Shown in pieces: positions 10,730-21,068 of a DNA stretch of 64,000 nt (its first letter is position 1; each line of letters opens with the position of its first letter). Under the pieces are notes generated by a model that was not told where the DNA came from, did no database searches, and was given only the letters and a program-made list of their open reading frames with translations. Source of the DNA: Blepharisma japonicum (lineage: Eukaryota > Ciliophora > Heterotrichea > Heterotrichida > Blepharismidae); contig CATKHK010000021.1 in assembly GCA_949751835.1 (NCBI GenBank), positions 372,001 through 436,000 on the forward strand, written 5' to 3'. Made by a program: the position numbers and the translations under genes.

Positions 10730-13198
10730 ATGGATACTTACAAGATCCAAGAAGTCGACGAAAGCAGAATAGGCGAGGATTTTTATGAATCAATCAAATC
10801 CCGCATTAGAATTTCTCAAAGGAACAGAATTGTCAAAGAAAAACTTAAAGAGGAAGAAGAATCTCAAGATCCATTATACTCGCCAAGGCTTTCTCTATAT
10901 TCAACAGAGCGTGTTGACATGATGGTCCAAGAGCAGCTTGAACAGCGCCGAAAACAATACAAGGGCTTTAAGATGGGCTCGTCATTGCTATTTCAAATTG
11001 AAAGAAAAATCTTAATTGAATCAGGATCCTGCTTTATGTGATACTTAATGAGAGAAAAAACCTTATGTGATATTATCCCTGATTACGAAATAAGCTCTTG
11101 CAAAGACGTTTTCCAAGGCACAATTGAAAAAATGCCAAACTGCTATGAAGCTCATTTTGGTCTAGGGAGACTATATATTTATGAGAGAGATTATCCTAAA
11201 GCATTAAGCCACATAAAAGAAGCTTTAAAATATATGCCCAAAGATGCACTTTATAGTACTTGGTATGCATTTCTACAATTAAAAACCTCAATAAATAATA
11301 AACCAGAGCTTCAAAATACTAAAAGAATGATGGAAATTTTGCTGACGCAGTTACCCAATCAATTAGAAATTCTATGAGGGTTGTTTGAAATGGCTATGGA
11401 TAGTGGCCTTAAACATAGTGTGGATATAGAATTGCCTCAATATTATGCAAGCCATATAAAAGAAATTGACACTTATTATGGATATTTAGCTTGGAGCAAG
11501 TTTTTCTTGAAAAATAAAGAGACTAATAAGGCATTACTAATTTTGCAAGAATTAATTAAGAAGAATCAAGATAGGCCTGAAGCTTATGTGATATTATGGG
11601 AATACACTTATTATACTACAAAAGATTATGAGCTTTGTGAAGGAATTTCTGCTGAGGCATTTCTAAGGATTATTGACTATGATTATCATCAATATTATAT
11701 ATATTTCTGCTTTCGCTATGCAAAAAGTTATTTTCGTAATAAGAAACTTAATAACTGTTTAGGGCTTCTCTTGCAAAAATATACTGAGCATCCTACATAT
11801 ACATCCTTTTTATATCACTATGGAAGGTTAAGCTCAAAATCTGGTGACAAAAGTTATATAAATTCTGCTATTGATGCTTTGCATGAATGTTTAAGACTTT
11901 GCAAAAAATCAAGATTCGGCAAAATTTATTATTGGCTTTCCCTTGCTTATATTAACCAAAATAAGCTCTTTGATGCTTTTTCAAATATAAAAAAAGCTAT
12001 TAAGCATCTCGGAAATTCTCCTTCCCAAAAACTCAGTGATATGACTGCAAAGCTCGAAGAACTTAGGCCAAAAATTGACATGAAAATTTCAATAGAAAAA
12101 GAGCTAAACAAAAATCTGACACCTCAAGAATTCGAAAGATGCAAAAAAGCATGTGTAGAGCTAAAAACTTTCCAAAAAGATATAGGAGATATTATGTATT
12201 CCAAAATTATTTGCCTTGAAGGAGATGAAGATGAAGCCATTGCACAGCTTGAAGAAGCATCAAATAATGGAGAATTCAGCATAAAAATTTTCTCTCAAAT
12301 GTTTAAATCACTGAAAAATAAAAGAGAGTATAGACTGATGAAAAAGTTAGGAAAAGCTATGATTATTAGATGCAGCAGTCCTGATATACCAGTTTCTATA
12401 TGGATGGAAGCACATATTTTATATGCAGATATTTTAGCAATAAATAACCAAGCTGCTAAGGCTATAAATTTACTTAAATGCTTAGCCAAAGTATTTCCAC
12501 CTTTACCATTTGCAGAAGTTCCTTATACAAAGACTCTCAAAAAAGCTAAAACTGTGGACGATCTAGCCAATGCTTCAGCAACAGCAATGGAAACATCAAG
12601 ATCTTATAACTATACAAACTATAGAAATTCCCAGGCAAATATTCTATCAGGGGAGTATTTTGAGTCTTTTCTTAAAGAGCAGTCTCAGCCTGGGATACCA
12701 CAAGAAGGAACATTGGCATCAAAAATAGTAGAAGATGAGGCTGGAGAAGAAATCAGCCCATTAGAAAGAAGATTATCCACAAATGAAAATTGGTTAAAAT
12801 CATTAAGCCACAAAATAGAAGAAAACAGAAGTAGTAGAAAAATGCCTCTAGAAGTACCAAAACAGACAAATTCTGTATTATTTTCGCTGTATTCTGATCC
12901 GAAGTTTTTATATAAAATCGGAAAAATTTCAGTTATGCATAGACAAAGCATTGAAGATGGCCTATGCGCCATAGAAGATTTTCTGACCTTATTGAAATTT
13001 AGCCAAAGCAATAAAAAGAAAGAAATTTTCAGGCTAAAAGCGCTTTTCTGGAAGGGATTTTTGTTAGAAATGTCTTTTGATTTACCACAAGCTCTACAAA
13101 TAATGAAAGAAATTAGAGGTGGACTGGAGAAATTAGGAGATAAAAGAAAAGTTGAAAAAATTGTTAAATTTTTAGAAAATCACCAGGAATTAAATTAA
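10730..13198 (+). CDS. Tetratricopeptide-repeat (TPR) protein
   Basis: The product is 822 aa, with TGA-encoded Trp at 11039 and 11375. After a charged N-terminus, residues 100 to about 480 are helical repeats of TPR type (for example AHFGLGRLYIYERDYPKALSH, with the small-residue and Tyr positions expected). The region around 560-720 is Ser/Glu-rich and probably disordered; the last 90 residues return to helical repeats (ALQIMKEIRGGLEKLGDK). TPR proteins scaffold complexes; in ciliates many belong to ciliary transport or the anaphase-promoting complex, but nothing here singles out one family. It begins 52 bp after the mannosidase stop. Confidence 0.85.
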
Positions 13199-13378
13199 AG
13201 AAAAATTGGATCCTAGTTAGCCTAGTAAGTTAATATAAAAAAATTCGTTAACATTTACAATGCTTTATAAAAACCAACCAAAGATGTCAAGAGTTACTTC
13301 TTTATATCAAAATATCTTTTGTTTTTTTATTTTATTTTATTTATTTATTCACTTCTGCTGATATCTTCAGTAAATTTA

Positions 13379-14398
13379 ATGTCAGTGAAAACAGGGATTC
13401 TTCTTATGAACTTAGGCGGTCCTACAACGCTTGCTGAAGTGGAACCGTTTCTAGTCCGAATGTTTTCAGATAAATCCTTCATTCCTATTCCTTTTAACCT
13501 TGGTCCGAAAATCGCAAGAATCCGTGCACGAACTTCTGTCCAAAAGCAATACTCAGCTATAGGGTTTTCTCCTTTATCCAAGTGGACAAATATTCAAGGC
13601 CAAGAATTTGTCTCAATTTTAGACAAAACTTTGCCTGATTCAGCTCCTCATAAATTTTACAAATGCTTCCGCTATAGCTCTCCTCTTACAGACGAAGCTA
13701 TTTCAGAGCTAAAAAATGATAAAGTAAAGAAGGTCATAGCGTTCACCCAATATCCTCATTATAGTTGCGCTACTACTGGAAATGCTTTACGTGAAGTTTT
13801 GAATCACATTTCGCCTGATATGGAATTGTCAACAATTTCTAGATGGGGAGATCATCCAGCGTTTATCAACTTCTGGGTAGAGACTATCAAAACCCACTTA
13901 GCAAACTTTGAAAACCCTGAAAAGGTGGTTTTGGCCTTCACAGCTCATTCAATTCCTGCAAAGGTTGCATGGAGTGGAGATCGATATCCTATTGAAATTG
14001 CAACTTCAGTGAATTTAATTTCCAGCTATTTTGGAAACGAAAGTCAATTATTCTGGCAAAGCAAAGTAGGGTTTCAGCAGTGGCTTGAGCCAAATACTCA
14101 CAAAGCGCTGCTATCATTAGGAGAACAAGGGAAAAAGGATGTGTTGGTTATTCCAATTGCATTTACTCAAGATCATTTAGAAACTTTATATGAGCTTGAT
14201 AAACTATACATACAAGAATGCAATGGAAAAGGAATGAATGTTAAGCGTACACCTGGGCCAAATGATAACCCATTATTCATTAGTGCACTGGCAACCATTG
14301 TAAAAGAACATATTTTACACCAAAAACATAGTAAAATACCAAGATGTGTTCATTGCAAGCATCCGGAAGTATGCAAGAGCCTAGATAGATTTAATTAA
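13379..14398 (+). CDS. Ferrochelatase (haem synthesis), [2Fe-2S] type
   Basis: The product is 339 aa when begun at MSVKTGILLMNLGGP, the family's usual N-terminus. It has FTQYPHYSCATTG, the catalytic-His motif TAHSIP, WQSKVG, and the ETLYELD motif near the active site. The enzyme inserts ferrous iron into protoporphyrin IX, the last step of haem synthesis, normally at the inner mitochondrial membrane. Cys130 in HYSC and three C-terminal cysteines (C323, C326, C332) occupy the positions of the four [2Fe-2S] ligands of animal ferrochelatase, so it probably binds a cluster. No clear mitochondrial presequence follows the chosen ATG. The frame is open upstream but has no ATG there. Confidence 0.95.
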   Translation: MSVKTGILLMNLGGPTTLAEVEPFLVRMFSDKSFIPIPFNLGPKIARIRARTSVQKQYSAIGFSPLSKWTNIQGQEFVSILDKTLPDSAPHKFYKCFRYSSPLTDEAISELKNDKVKKVIAFTQYPHYSCATTGNALREVLNHISPDMELSTISRWGDHPAFINFWVETIKTHLANFENPEKVVLAFTAHSIPAKVAWSGDRYPIEIATSVNLISSYFGNESQLFWQSKVGFQQWLEPNTHKALLSLGEQGKKDVLVIPIAFTQDHLETLYELDKLYIQECNGKGMNVKRTPGPNDNPLFISALATIVKEHILHQKHSKIPRCVHCKHPEVCKSLDRFN

Positions 14399-15119
14399 AA
14401 TCTTATTATTTAATTGTTTCTTAACGCTTATTCTTATAATTCCTTAGCATTTTAGCCTATTATTTCAATAATTTAAAATAATATCAAAAATTATGTTTAA
14501 GCAATTTATATAATAGTTTGTAAGATATAATATTTCTGTCTAATTATTAACTTAGACTTGGCTTCATGTGCTTTCTGCACTTATTGCTTGACTTTCTCGG
14601 TTGCCATTTAAACTTCCTGCTTTATAGCTAAATTGAATAATGAAAGGTTTTGAGTATCTCTTGCACTTTAAAGAAATTTGCTATTATATTTTCTATTCAA
14701 TAGTTCTTAGATTTAGAAAAATTTCAAATATATTTGTAATATAATTAATAACTTAGAAAACAAAAATAGTCAAATTTAATTTCTTCTTATTAAGACTGTA
14801 TTTATTTTAGATTTCTTTTATAAAAATATCAAAAAATTAAGTTTAATAAAATGATCAAATATTTTCCTAAATATTTTTAAAAGAATTCAAATATTTATCA
14901 AGAAATTAAAAAATAATTATCACCCATTAAAAGTGAGAACATAATGCCTCTATTTTCTTCATATGAGGCAAAAGCGTTCGACTTACTCCCTAGTGATTAT
15001 TCATATAAAGCGGCAAAATTAATAAAGGAAATTAACCAAAATTAAATTTTTGTCTTGTATAAGCTATTTTTTAAAACTTAAATTCAACAATTATTGGAAA
15101 ATAATAGAATATTACAAAA
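14399..15119. other. Gene-poor AT-rich spacer
   Basis: About 720 bp without a convincing gene. A 33-codon plus-strand frame at 14944-15045 (starting MPLFSSYEAKAF) has a fair amino-acid composition and could be a micropeptide, but it is too short to call. On the minus strand near 14612 a short MATEKVKQ frame is stopped early. Otherwise I see nothing. Confidence 0.4.
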
Positions 15120-16520
15120 ATGAGGCAAAGTAAAAAGGTTTCACGAACACCGTTGCCAGTAATTCATCATCAAACCCCAACATACAGTAGCTCAGGTTCT
15201 TTAACCCCACTAACTTACACATCCTCAGGTTTCCTATTCCCTAATACTAAATCCGAACGGAGAAACAGTATTTTACTTCTAAACACAGGAGAAACTCTAA
15301 GTAAGACACCAATACCATCCGATCTTCTGGATTCTCAAACATATCGAAAGTTATCATATAAAAATAGCAAAACTGAGTGTTTATCTGACCGGAATTCTGC
15401 AAAAAGCTTTAATTCAGCTGTTTTAAAAACAAAATTAGACCTCGTTTTGGCCCTTAGAAACCTTTTTGATGATGATAAAGAGCCTAAGCGTACATTAAAT
15501 AGAATAAAAATGATTATAAAAGCTCTTGAAATTTTATCTAATGAAGATGGGAAATATAAAGATGAGCTTAAAAGAATTGTTGAAGAAATAAAAAATGCTA
15601 TTTTTATTGATAAAGGAGAAGTGGAAGAAGATATTCTTGAATATGTTTATGAAAATTACCCAGAAACCTTAACAGATTTAGATGGTCTGATCCCATTCTT
15701 TTACTTATATCCTCTGAAATTAAAGAAAAAAGACACTAAAGAATACTTCACAATTGAAACCGTCAATAAAATTAAAGAAAATTGCCAACTTGAAATTGAT
15801 AAATTAAAAGAGGAAATAGGGATATTAAATGGGAAAATTGAAGGGCATGATAAAGAAAACGAAAATATATTAGAAGAAAATCACAAATACAAAGAGGAAC
15901 TTGACCAAAAAACAAAAGAAAATTTTATTTTACTCAATAAAAATTCTGTCCTACAGCATGATATTATAGGATTACGTTATAATGCTGATGAAGATAATAG
16001 AATAATCATTGACTATCAAAAAAAATTCAAACTATCAGAAGAAGTAATGAATAAATTAAATAGCGATTATAGCATCCTAAATCGCGATTATGGTGAGCTT
16101 AAAAAGACACATGACAGCATGACTCATGGGTATGCAACGATTTTATATAAACTTAAACAATCATATGGAGTACAAGAAGAACTTGAGAGACAAATTTCTG
16201 AATTAATGGAAACAAATTCAGCTCTTTCAGTAAGAGCTGCCGCTGGATATGAAGAATTAACTCCAAGACCAAACTTAGAACCAATTTTTAGCTTCTTGGA
16301 GGTAGATATTCCAAAAGGCTCAACAATCGAAAAAATTGATGAAATTTTAAAAGAAATTAAAGCCAAAATTAGAAAGAGAACTCTTACAAGAAAAAATTTA
16401 CTGCACTCTGGAATTCGTCAGTTAATTTCTAGAAAAATTTCAGAAACAGACGTTGGTGGTGACCAAAAATATGAGCCTCCTATTATACAGGCAGATATCC
16501 CTAAACTGGATAACGAGTAG
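15120..16520 (+). CDS. Coiled-coil protein, tandem paralog A
   Basis: The 466-aa product is a paralog of the next gene and I do not recognise the family. Residues 1-95 are Ser/Thr/Pro-rich and probably disordered. Residues 95-205 form a conserved helical domain (LDLVLALRNLF, IIKALEILSNEDG, YPETLTDLDGLIPF). Residues 210-370 are a coiled coil. A short conserved block, YEELTPRPNLEPIFSFLEV, lies near 375-400, and the tail is basic. The conserved head plus coiled coil suggests a structural or cytoskeletal role, which is inference. Ends in TAG. No intron or TGA. Confidence 0.85.
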   Translation: MRQSKKVSRTPLPVIHHQTPTYSSSGSLTPLTYTSSGFLFPNTKSERRNSILLLNTGETLSKTPIPSDLLDSQTYRKLSYKNSKTECLSDRNSAKSFNSAVLKTKLDLVLALRNLFDDDKEPKRTLNRIKMIIKALEILSNEDGKYKDELKRIVEEIKNAIFIDKGEVEEDILEYVYENYPETLTDLDGLIPFFYLYPLKLKKKDTKEYFTIETVNKIKENCQLEIDKLKEEIGILNGKIEGHDKENENILEENHKYKEELDQKTKENFILLNKNSVLQHDIIGLRYNADEDNRIIIDYQKKFKLSEEVMNKLNSDYSILNRDYGELKKTHDSMTHGYATILYKLKQSYGVQEELERQISELMETNSALSVRAAAGYEELTPRPNLEPIFSFLEVDIPKGSTIEKIDEILKEIKAKIRKRTLTRKNLLHSGIRQLISRKISETDVGGDQKYEPPIIQADIPKLDNE

Positions 16521-16854
16521 TATATATAAATTTTTATTATCTAAAAGTTTATCAATAACTATTGAATTAAATTGATAGCTATTTCTGAAATTTTTCTTTA
16601 AAATTAGAAAAATTAGCTTAATAAAAAGGCTTAAATTGATTATCAAACTGATCATCTTCTTTAATAAAAAAATCAAATTAATGCTTTCATAATAACTTTT
16701 CATTTAAATAAGCTAAATTTTCATCTTCCTATAATCAATGAAATTAATACACTTAACTCCAAAAAAATTTTACATATTCTGTTAGAAAAAGAAAATATGT
16801 AACAGTGATTGCTGATCTTCATATCAAAATGATAAAAAAGAAAAATATTTTAAA
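16521..16854. other. Spacer between tandem paralogs
   Basis: About 330 bp of AT-rich sequence separates the duplicate genes. It presumably holds the terminator of the first and promoter of the second. No motif is recognised. Confidence 0.3.
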
Positions 16855-18270
16855 ATGAAGCACAGCAAAAAATCTTTAAGCAAGCCACTATTGCCATCAC
16901 TCCATCATCATTCATCAACCTTTAGTAGTGCTGAAACTTTAAATCCAAGTTTATGCCAATCTCCATCCTTACTCGCTTACAGTAACAAGCCAGAGTTAAG
17001 AAAAAATATTTTTTTACTTACGGCAGGAAACTCACAAAGCAGAACTCCTGTACCTACAGATATTTCAGATTCTCAAACCTTCAGGAAATCCTTCCAAAAG
17101 TCCACCAAATCCGAGTGCTTATCTGATAGAAGCTCTTCACAAAGCTTCAACTCAGCTGTCTTGAAAACAAAATTAGATCTTGTTTTAGCCCTCAGAAGTT
17201 TGTGTGACGACAGAAAGGATAAAGAAAAATCGCGTACATTAAATAGGACAAAAATGATTATAAAAGCATTAGAAATTTTGTCGAACGAAGATGGAAGATA
17301 TAAGGACGAGTTAAGAAATATTGTGCAAGAATTAAGAAATTCAATATTTATAGCAAAAGAAGAAATAGAAGCAGAGGTACTTGAGCATATTTATGAAAAA
17401 TATCCAGAAACTTTGACAGATTTAGATGGGTTGATTCCATTCTATTATTTATACCCACTGAATTTTAAAAGAAAAGACACAGAAAATTATTGTTCGATTG
17501 AAACAGTTAATCAAATGAAAGAAAATTATGCATCAGAAATTACTAAACTTAAAGAAGAAGCTACAAAGATTACTGAGCTTTTTCAAGCAAAAGAAAAAGA
17601 TAATAAAAAATTATCAGAAGAAACTAGCAAATATAAGCAAGAAATTCAGCAAAAAACTAAAGAAAATTTTATATTACTAAACAAAGTTTCTGTATTAGAG
17701 CGAGAGGTCATAAATTTGCGTACATGTGGAGATGAAGACAATAAAAATATTATTGGACTTCAAAAAAAGCTCAAAAATTATGAAGAAACACTACAAAAAT
17801 CGAGCAGTGATTACAATCTTTTAAATCGCAATTTTTATGAATTAAAGCAGAAAAATGACAACATGACTAATGGCTACTCCACAATTTTATATAAACTTAA
17901 ACAGTCATATGAAGTCCAAGAAGAGCTTGAAAGACAAATTTCTGACTTAATGAAAACGAATTCTATCCTTTCTGATAGAGCAGCTGTAGGATACGAAGGA
18001 TTGACTCCAAGACCAAATTTAGTACCAATTTTCAAATTTTTAGATGTTGAAATTCCAAGTGGTTCAACAGTGGAAAAATCTAATAAAATTTTAAAAGAAT
18101 TAAGGGCGAAAGAATCGAAGAAAACTATAGTTAGAAGAGGAAACACACTACGCACTCATAAAATTCAATCTTTTCAACGAAAAAATTCAGGCTTAGGTCT
18201 TGATGAAAGCAAAAAATCTGAAGAAGTTTCTATTATACAGCTGCAAATTCCGAAAATTGATAACTATTAA
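16855..18270 (+). CDS. Coiled-coil protein, tandem paralog B
   Basis: The 471-aa product aligns along its whole length with the 15120-16520 gene. Shared blocks include TKLDLVLALR, IIKALEILSNEDG, YPETLTDLDGLIPF, KTKENFILLNK, YKLKQSYEVQEELERQIS and GLTPRPNLVPIF. The N-terminal Ser-rich segment and basic C-terminus are less conserved, as expected for disordered tails. It is a direct tandem duplication on the same strand. No family is recognised; the protein is probably cytoskeletal or a complex scaffold because most of it is coiled coil. Confidence 0.85.
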   Translation: MKHSKKSLSKPLLPSLHHHSSTFSSAETLNPSLCQSPSLLAYSNKPELRKNIFLLTAGNSQSRTPVPTDISDSQTFRKSFQKSTKSECLSDRSSSQSFNSAVLKTKLDLVLALRSLCDDRKDKEKSRTLNRTKMIIKALEILSNEDGRYKDELRNIVQELRNSIFIAKEEIEAEVLEHIYEKYPETLTDLDGLIPFYYLYPLNFKRKDTENYCSIETVNQMKENYASEITKLKEEATKITELFQAKEKDNKKLSEETSKYKQEIQQKTKENFILLNKVSVLEREVINLRTCGDEDNKNIIGLQKKLKNYEETLQKSSSDYNLLNRNFYELKQKNDNMTNGYSTILYKLKQSYEVQEELERQISDLMKTNSILSDRAAVGYEGLTPRPNLVPIFKFLDVEIPSGSTVEKSNKILKELRAKESKKTIVRRGNTLRTHKIQSFQRKNSGLGLDESKKSEEVSIIQLQIPKIDNY

Positions 18271-18339
18271 ATAATTCTAGTATGTTGTAAATGCTAATAT
18301 GATCGTCTAATTGCATAATTTTCCATTTAATAAAAGTCT

Positions 18340-18759
18340 ATGGCAACCGTCTCATCAGATCTTCTCTGGGAACTTCTTAGAGGCAACAACAAATATCTTA
18401 TCAGGCGAAACAACACAGATTTCTCAACTGATCCTTACAATTTAGTCAACATCCACAGCCAAAAATTCGCAGGAATTGCTAGCACAAGTGCTATTGGATT
18501 AGCAAGCAGAAAAAAAGGCGAGCCAGTCACTCTTAAAGTGAAAAAACTTAGAAAATACGGAGTCAAAGGGAAAACTCAGCATGAGGACAAAATTACTATA
18601 AAGAAAGGTGGATATCTAGGAAGAGCAAAATCTAGTTTAGTTTCTCTGGTTGATAATAGAACCCCAAGCCTTGCTAAAGCAGCTGCAGAAAGAATGACAA
18701 AGCTTCATCACAGTGAACAAGTTAAAAAGACAATTACAAGAAGAAATAGAAAGGCTTAA
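18340..18759 (+). CDS. RPL28: Large-subunit ribosomal protein eL28
   Basis: The 139-aa product matches the eL28 family in length and order: an N-terminal block SSDLLWELLRGNNKYLIRRN, then FSTDPYNLVNIHSQKFAGI, and a basic C-terminus with TPSLAKAAAERMTKLHHSEQ and TRRNRKA. It is a eukaryote-specific component of the 60S subunit. The gene is short and intronless with a start 70 bp after the preceding stop. Trp is encoded by TGG. Confidence 0.92.
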   Translation: MATVSSDLLWELLRGNNKYLIRRNNTDFSTDPYNLVNIHSQKFAGIASTSAIGLASRKKGEPVTLKVKKLRKYGVKGKTQHEDKITIKKGGYLGRAKSSLVSLVDNRTPSLAKAAAERMTKLHHSEQVKKTITRRNRKA

Positions 18760-18925
18760 TAAGCTTAGTTTATTCCCCAAAATCATATTTTCTTACCATT
18801 TTTGAAGCATAAGCTATAATTCAATAATATCCCTTGGCATTCCTTCAAATATTTACTACATCATATAATTTTGAATTTTAAAAGAAAAAATTAATAAGCA
18901 ACTTTTGAAGGATGCTAATAATAAT

Positions 18926-19345
18926 ATGGCTTTCCGTAGGAGTGCAATTCTAAAGCAAGTCCAGAATCTCCAAAACCTTTCTGAAAATCCCACCCTCCTT
19001 AATGCTTCAAAACTTCTATATGACCCTAAAAGATATGGATTCCAGTATTCTAGCCCTGACATCCTCAAGGGATACCAAGAAGGCAGAAGATTTATAAGCA
19101 GAACTCCCAGATTCAGAGAAATCCACCCAGAAATCATAGAAAACATGAGAGCTCAAAGATACCTCTTGATTTATTACTTAATTGGAGTATCTGCGCTGTT
19201 TTATGGGATGTATGAGGCAAGAGCGAGAGAAGATGCTGAATTTTCTTATGACCTTTTCAAGCATAAAGCTTTCGTTGGGAGATATGAATATAAGACTAAA
19301 ACTGTCGAGTATCAAGCTAGAAGACATCATTCATATCAATCTTAA
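18926..19345 (+). CDS. Small single-TM protein, possibly mitochondrial
   Basis: The 139-aa product starts at MAFRRSAILKQVQNLQNL. The basic, acid-free N-terminus could be a mitochondrial targeting helix. One membrane segment (LLIYYLIGVSALFYGMY) lies at about residues 80-98, followed by a charged, Tyr-rich tail ending RRHHSYQS. This size and layout is typical of small accessory subunits of ciliate respiratory complexes, but I cannot assign it to one; that is inference only. Confidence 0.75.
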   Translation: MAFRRSAILKQVQNLQNLSENPTLLNASKLLYDPKRYGFQYSSPDILKGYQEGRRFISRTPRFREIHPEIIENMRAQRYLLIYYLIGVSALFYGMYEARAREDAEFSYDLFKHKAFVGRYEYKTKTVEYQARRHHSYQS

Positions 19346-19665
19346 TCTAAAGCCTCTAGATAGACTTTTAATTAGTGGGAAAATAAGGAAAATTATTAGT
19401 GTATGTATTATGAAAAGGCTTTATATTATTGGGTAATTGATACTATGGTTATGACATTAATAATAAGAATTAGATAATTAATTCTGGCTATTAAATAGTC
19501 TATCTTGTACATATTATGAAGCTAAAATCGATCATTTAGCTGTATGTCTTAAATTGATTATATTTCCAGATGTTCATTGCAGTTTTGCTATTAATAGGAC
19601 ATCAAAATTGGCTCAAAGCCTTTAAAAGAAATTGATATCTCTAAAATGAATTACGATATATAAAA
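19346..19665. other. AT-rich spacer
   Basis: 320 bp with no supported gene. It contains the 3' flank of the small TM gene and the presumed promoter of the Sld5 gene; no distinct motif is seen. Confidence 0.3.
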
Positions 19666-20265
19666 ATGGGTTTAGCAGAAGAAATATTAGACCTAGAAGC
19701 CGCTGTAAGGCGGGAAAAAGCATGTCCTGAGATTTTGATGTACGAAAGTGACCTTATAGAGCACCTAATTGGACAAGTTGAATCACGAGAAAAAGCTCTA
19801 AGAATAGATCCTATAACGCCAGAAGAACAATTTCGAGGTTTACTTTACCAAATGGACCTAGACCGCGTTAAATATTTACTTTCAAGCTATTTAAGGTCAA
19901 GATTAGTAAAAATTCAAACCTTTGCTTTATGAATAGTTAAAAAAGACTTAACTAGTCATCTATCTCACCAAGAAATTGATTTTTTAGCAAAATACTTTGC
20001 AATAAAAACAAATCATTTTAAAAAGACTTTTTTGCTAAGTTTGCCTAACGATCTAAGGTCATTAAAGAATGAAAAGTGGCAGAAAACACCTGAAGTAGGC
20101 CCACAGCTTGATAGGCATGTATTTATTAAAGTAATTGATGATGTGGGGAGAGTACAAACTGAAAATTCTGCTGATATATACTTAGAAAAAGGGGATATTT
20201 TTTTCATTCCATATAATTTGGTGCAGCCACTTCTAGTCGAAGAAAGGAAAATTGATTTAGTTTAA
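19666..20265 (+). CDS. GINS4: GINS complex subunit Sld5
   Basis: The 199-aa product, with one TGA-encoded Trp at 19930, has the Sld5 layout. The helical A-domain contains the block MDLDRVKYLLSSYLRSRLVKIQ, the family's signature 'R...LL.SYLR.RL.KI', followed by LTSHLSHQEIDFLAKY. A linker then leads to the small C-terminal B-domain with VFIKVIDD and YLEKGDIFFIPY. GINS (Sld5, Psf1, Psf2, Psf3) joins Cdc45 and MCM2-7 in the replicative helicase. Length is near the family norm of about 220. No intron. Confidence 0.92.
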
Positions 20266-20382
20266 TAATTAAACGATTTTTGAGTAAATTTATGAAAATT
20301 GCGTATCTTTAACGGCACTTTTAAAATTTTTCATAAATTGATCTATAAATTACTTATAAAAGATTTTTTTAAATAATAATTT

Positions 20383-20916
20383 TTAAGCAAGTCGATATTT
20401 TTTCACTTTTTCTCTGATTGAAATTGCTCCTTTTCTGTCTTCCCAAGTTAAATTCTTTTTTGTCCACTGCCAGCACATCTGGAAACACCTCTTTACAGTC
20501 AGTCTATTTTTTATGTCAGTTGAGATCAATTTGGTATGATATTCATTGGCTAATTTTATTCCAGAAGCCACGCTTTCTTTGCTTCTTACAATAGCCACTA
20601 TCAAGCACCCAAATTGATGCTTACTTGATTTTTTAAGCTCAATTAATAAATCTCTTATATGATCTAAAGAGCTTGGATTTGAAGGATCATACACCAAAAG
20701 CACTGAGGAAAATGGCAAATTTTCAGGGATACGGCAACTTTCGACGATCTCTAAGGTGCAGGAAGGAGGGGGGTATGAAAGCGTGTAGCGGTAGTGCTTA
20801 GGATGCTGTGATGGAAAATACGTAGGAGTGCTAAAAGAATATAGGTATCGGGTGATAAAGCTTGTTTTTCCTGATCCTGGAGATCCGAGGACCAGACATG
20901 TTGAACTTGATGCCAT
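20383..20916 (-). CDS. Degenerate Ras-like P-loop GTPase
   Basis: The 177-aa product starts MASSSTCLVLGSPGSGKTSF with an intact P-loop (GSPGSGKT). The size, the following strand/helix pattern and VLLVYDPSNPSSLDHIRDLLIEL at the G3-alpha3 region fit a small GTPase. The usual DxxG is replaced by ESC (IVESCRIP), and the NKxD position reads VRSK, so guanine specificity and hydrolysis are doubtful. The C-terminus is basic without a CAAX or Cys-Cys lipidation motif. It could be a Rab-like or RABL-type pseudo-GTPase, or another P-loop NTPase. Confidence 0.8.
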   Translation of the reverse strand: MASSSTCLVLGSPGSGKTSFITRYLYSFSTPTYFPSQHPKHYRYTLSYPPPSCTLEIVESCRIPENLPFSSVLLVYDPSNPSSLDHIRDLLIELKKSSKHQFGCLIVAIVRSKESVASGIKLANEYHTKLISTDIKNRLTVKRCFQMCWQWTKKNLTWEDRKGAISIREKVKKYRLA

Positions 20917-21068
20917 TTAATTTTTAATATTGTGGATATAAATGGGTGGGGCACTGAATAAAATTTAGCCTTAATGTTATACCTAGTGTGCTTTTATTAC
21001 CTAATGTCTAATTATTTAGTTTTAATATTAATTTGTTAATCTAATTATAATAAAATTAACAAAAATAC

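Noticed and set aside
13284-13378. Upstream ATG at 13284 for ferrochelatase as source of a mitochondrial presequence
   Set aside because: It is in another frame, and no 15- or 16-nt intron connects it in register with the conserved N-terminus.
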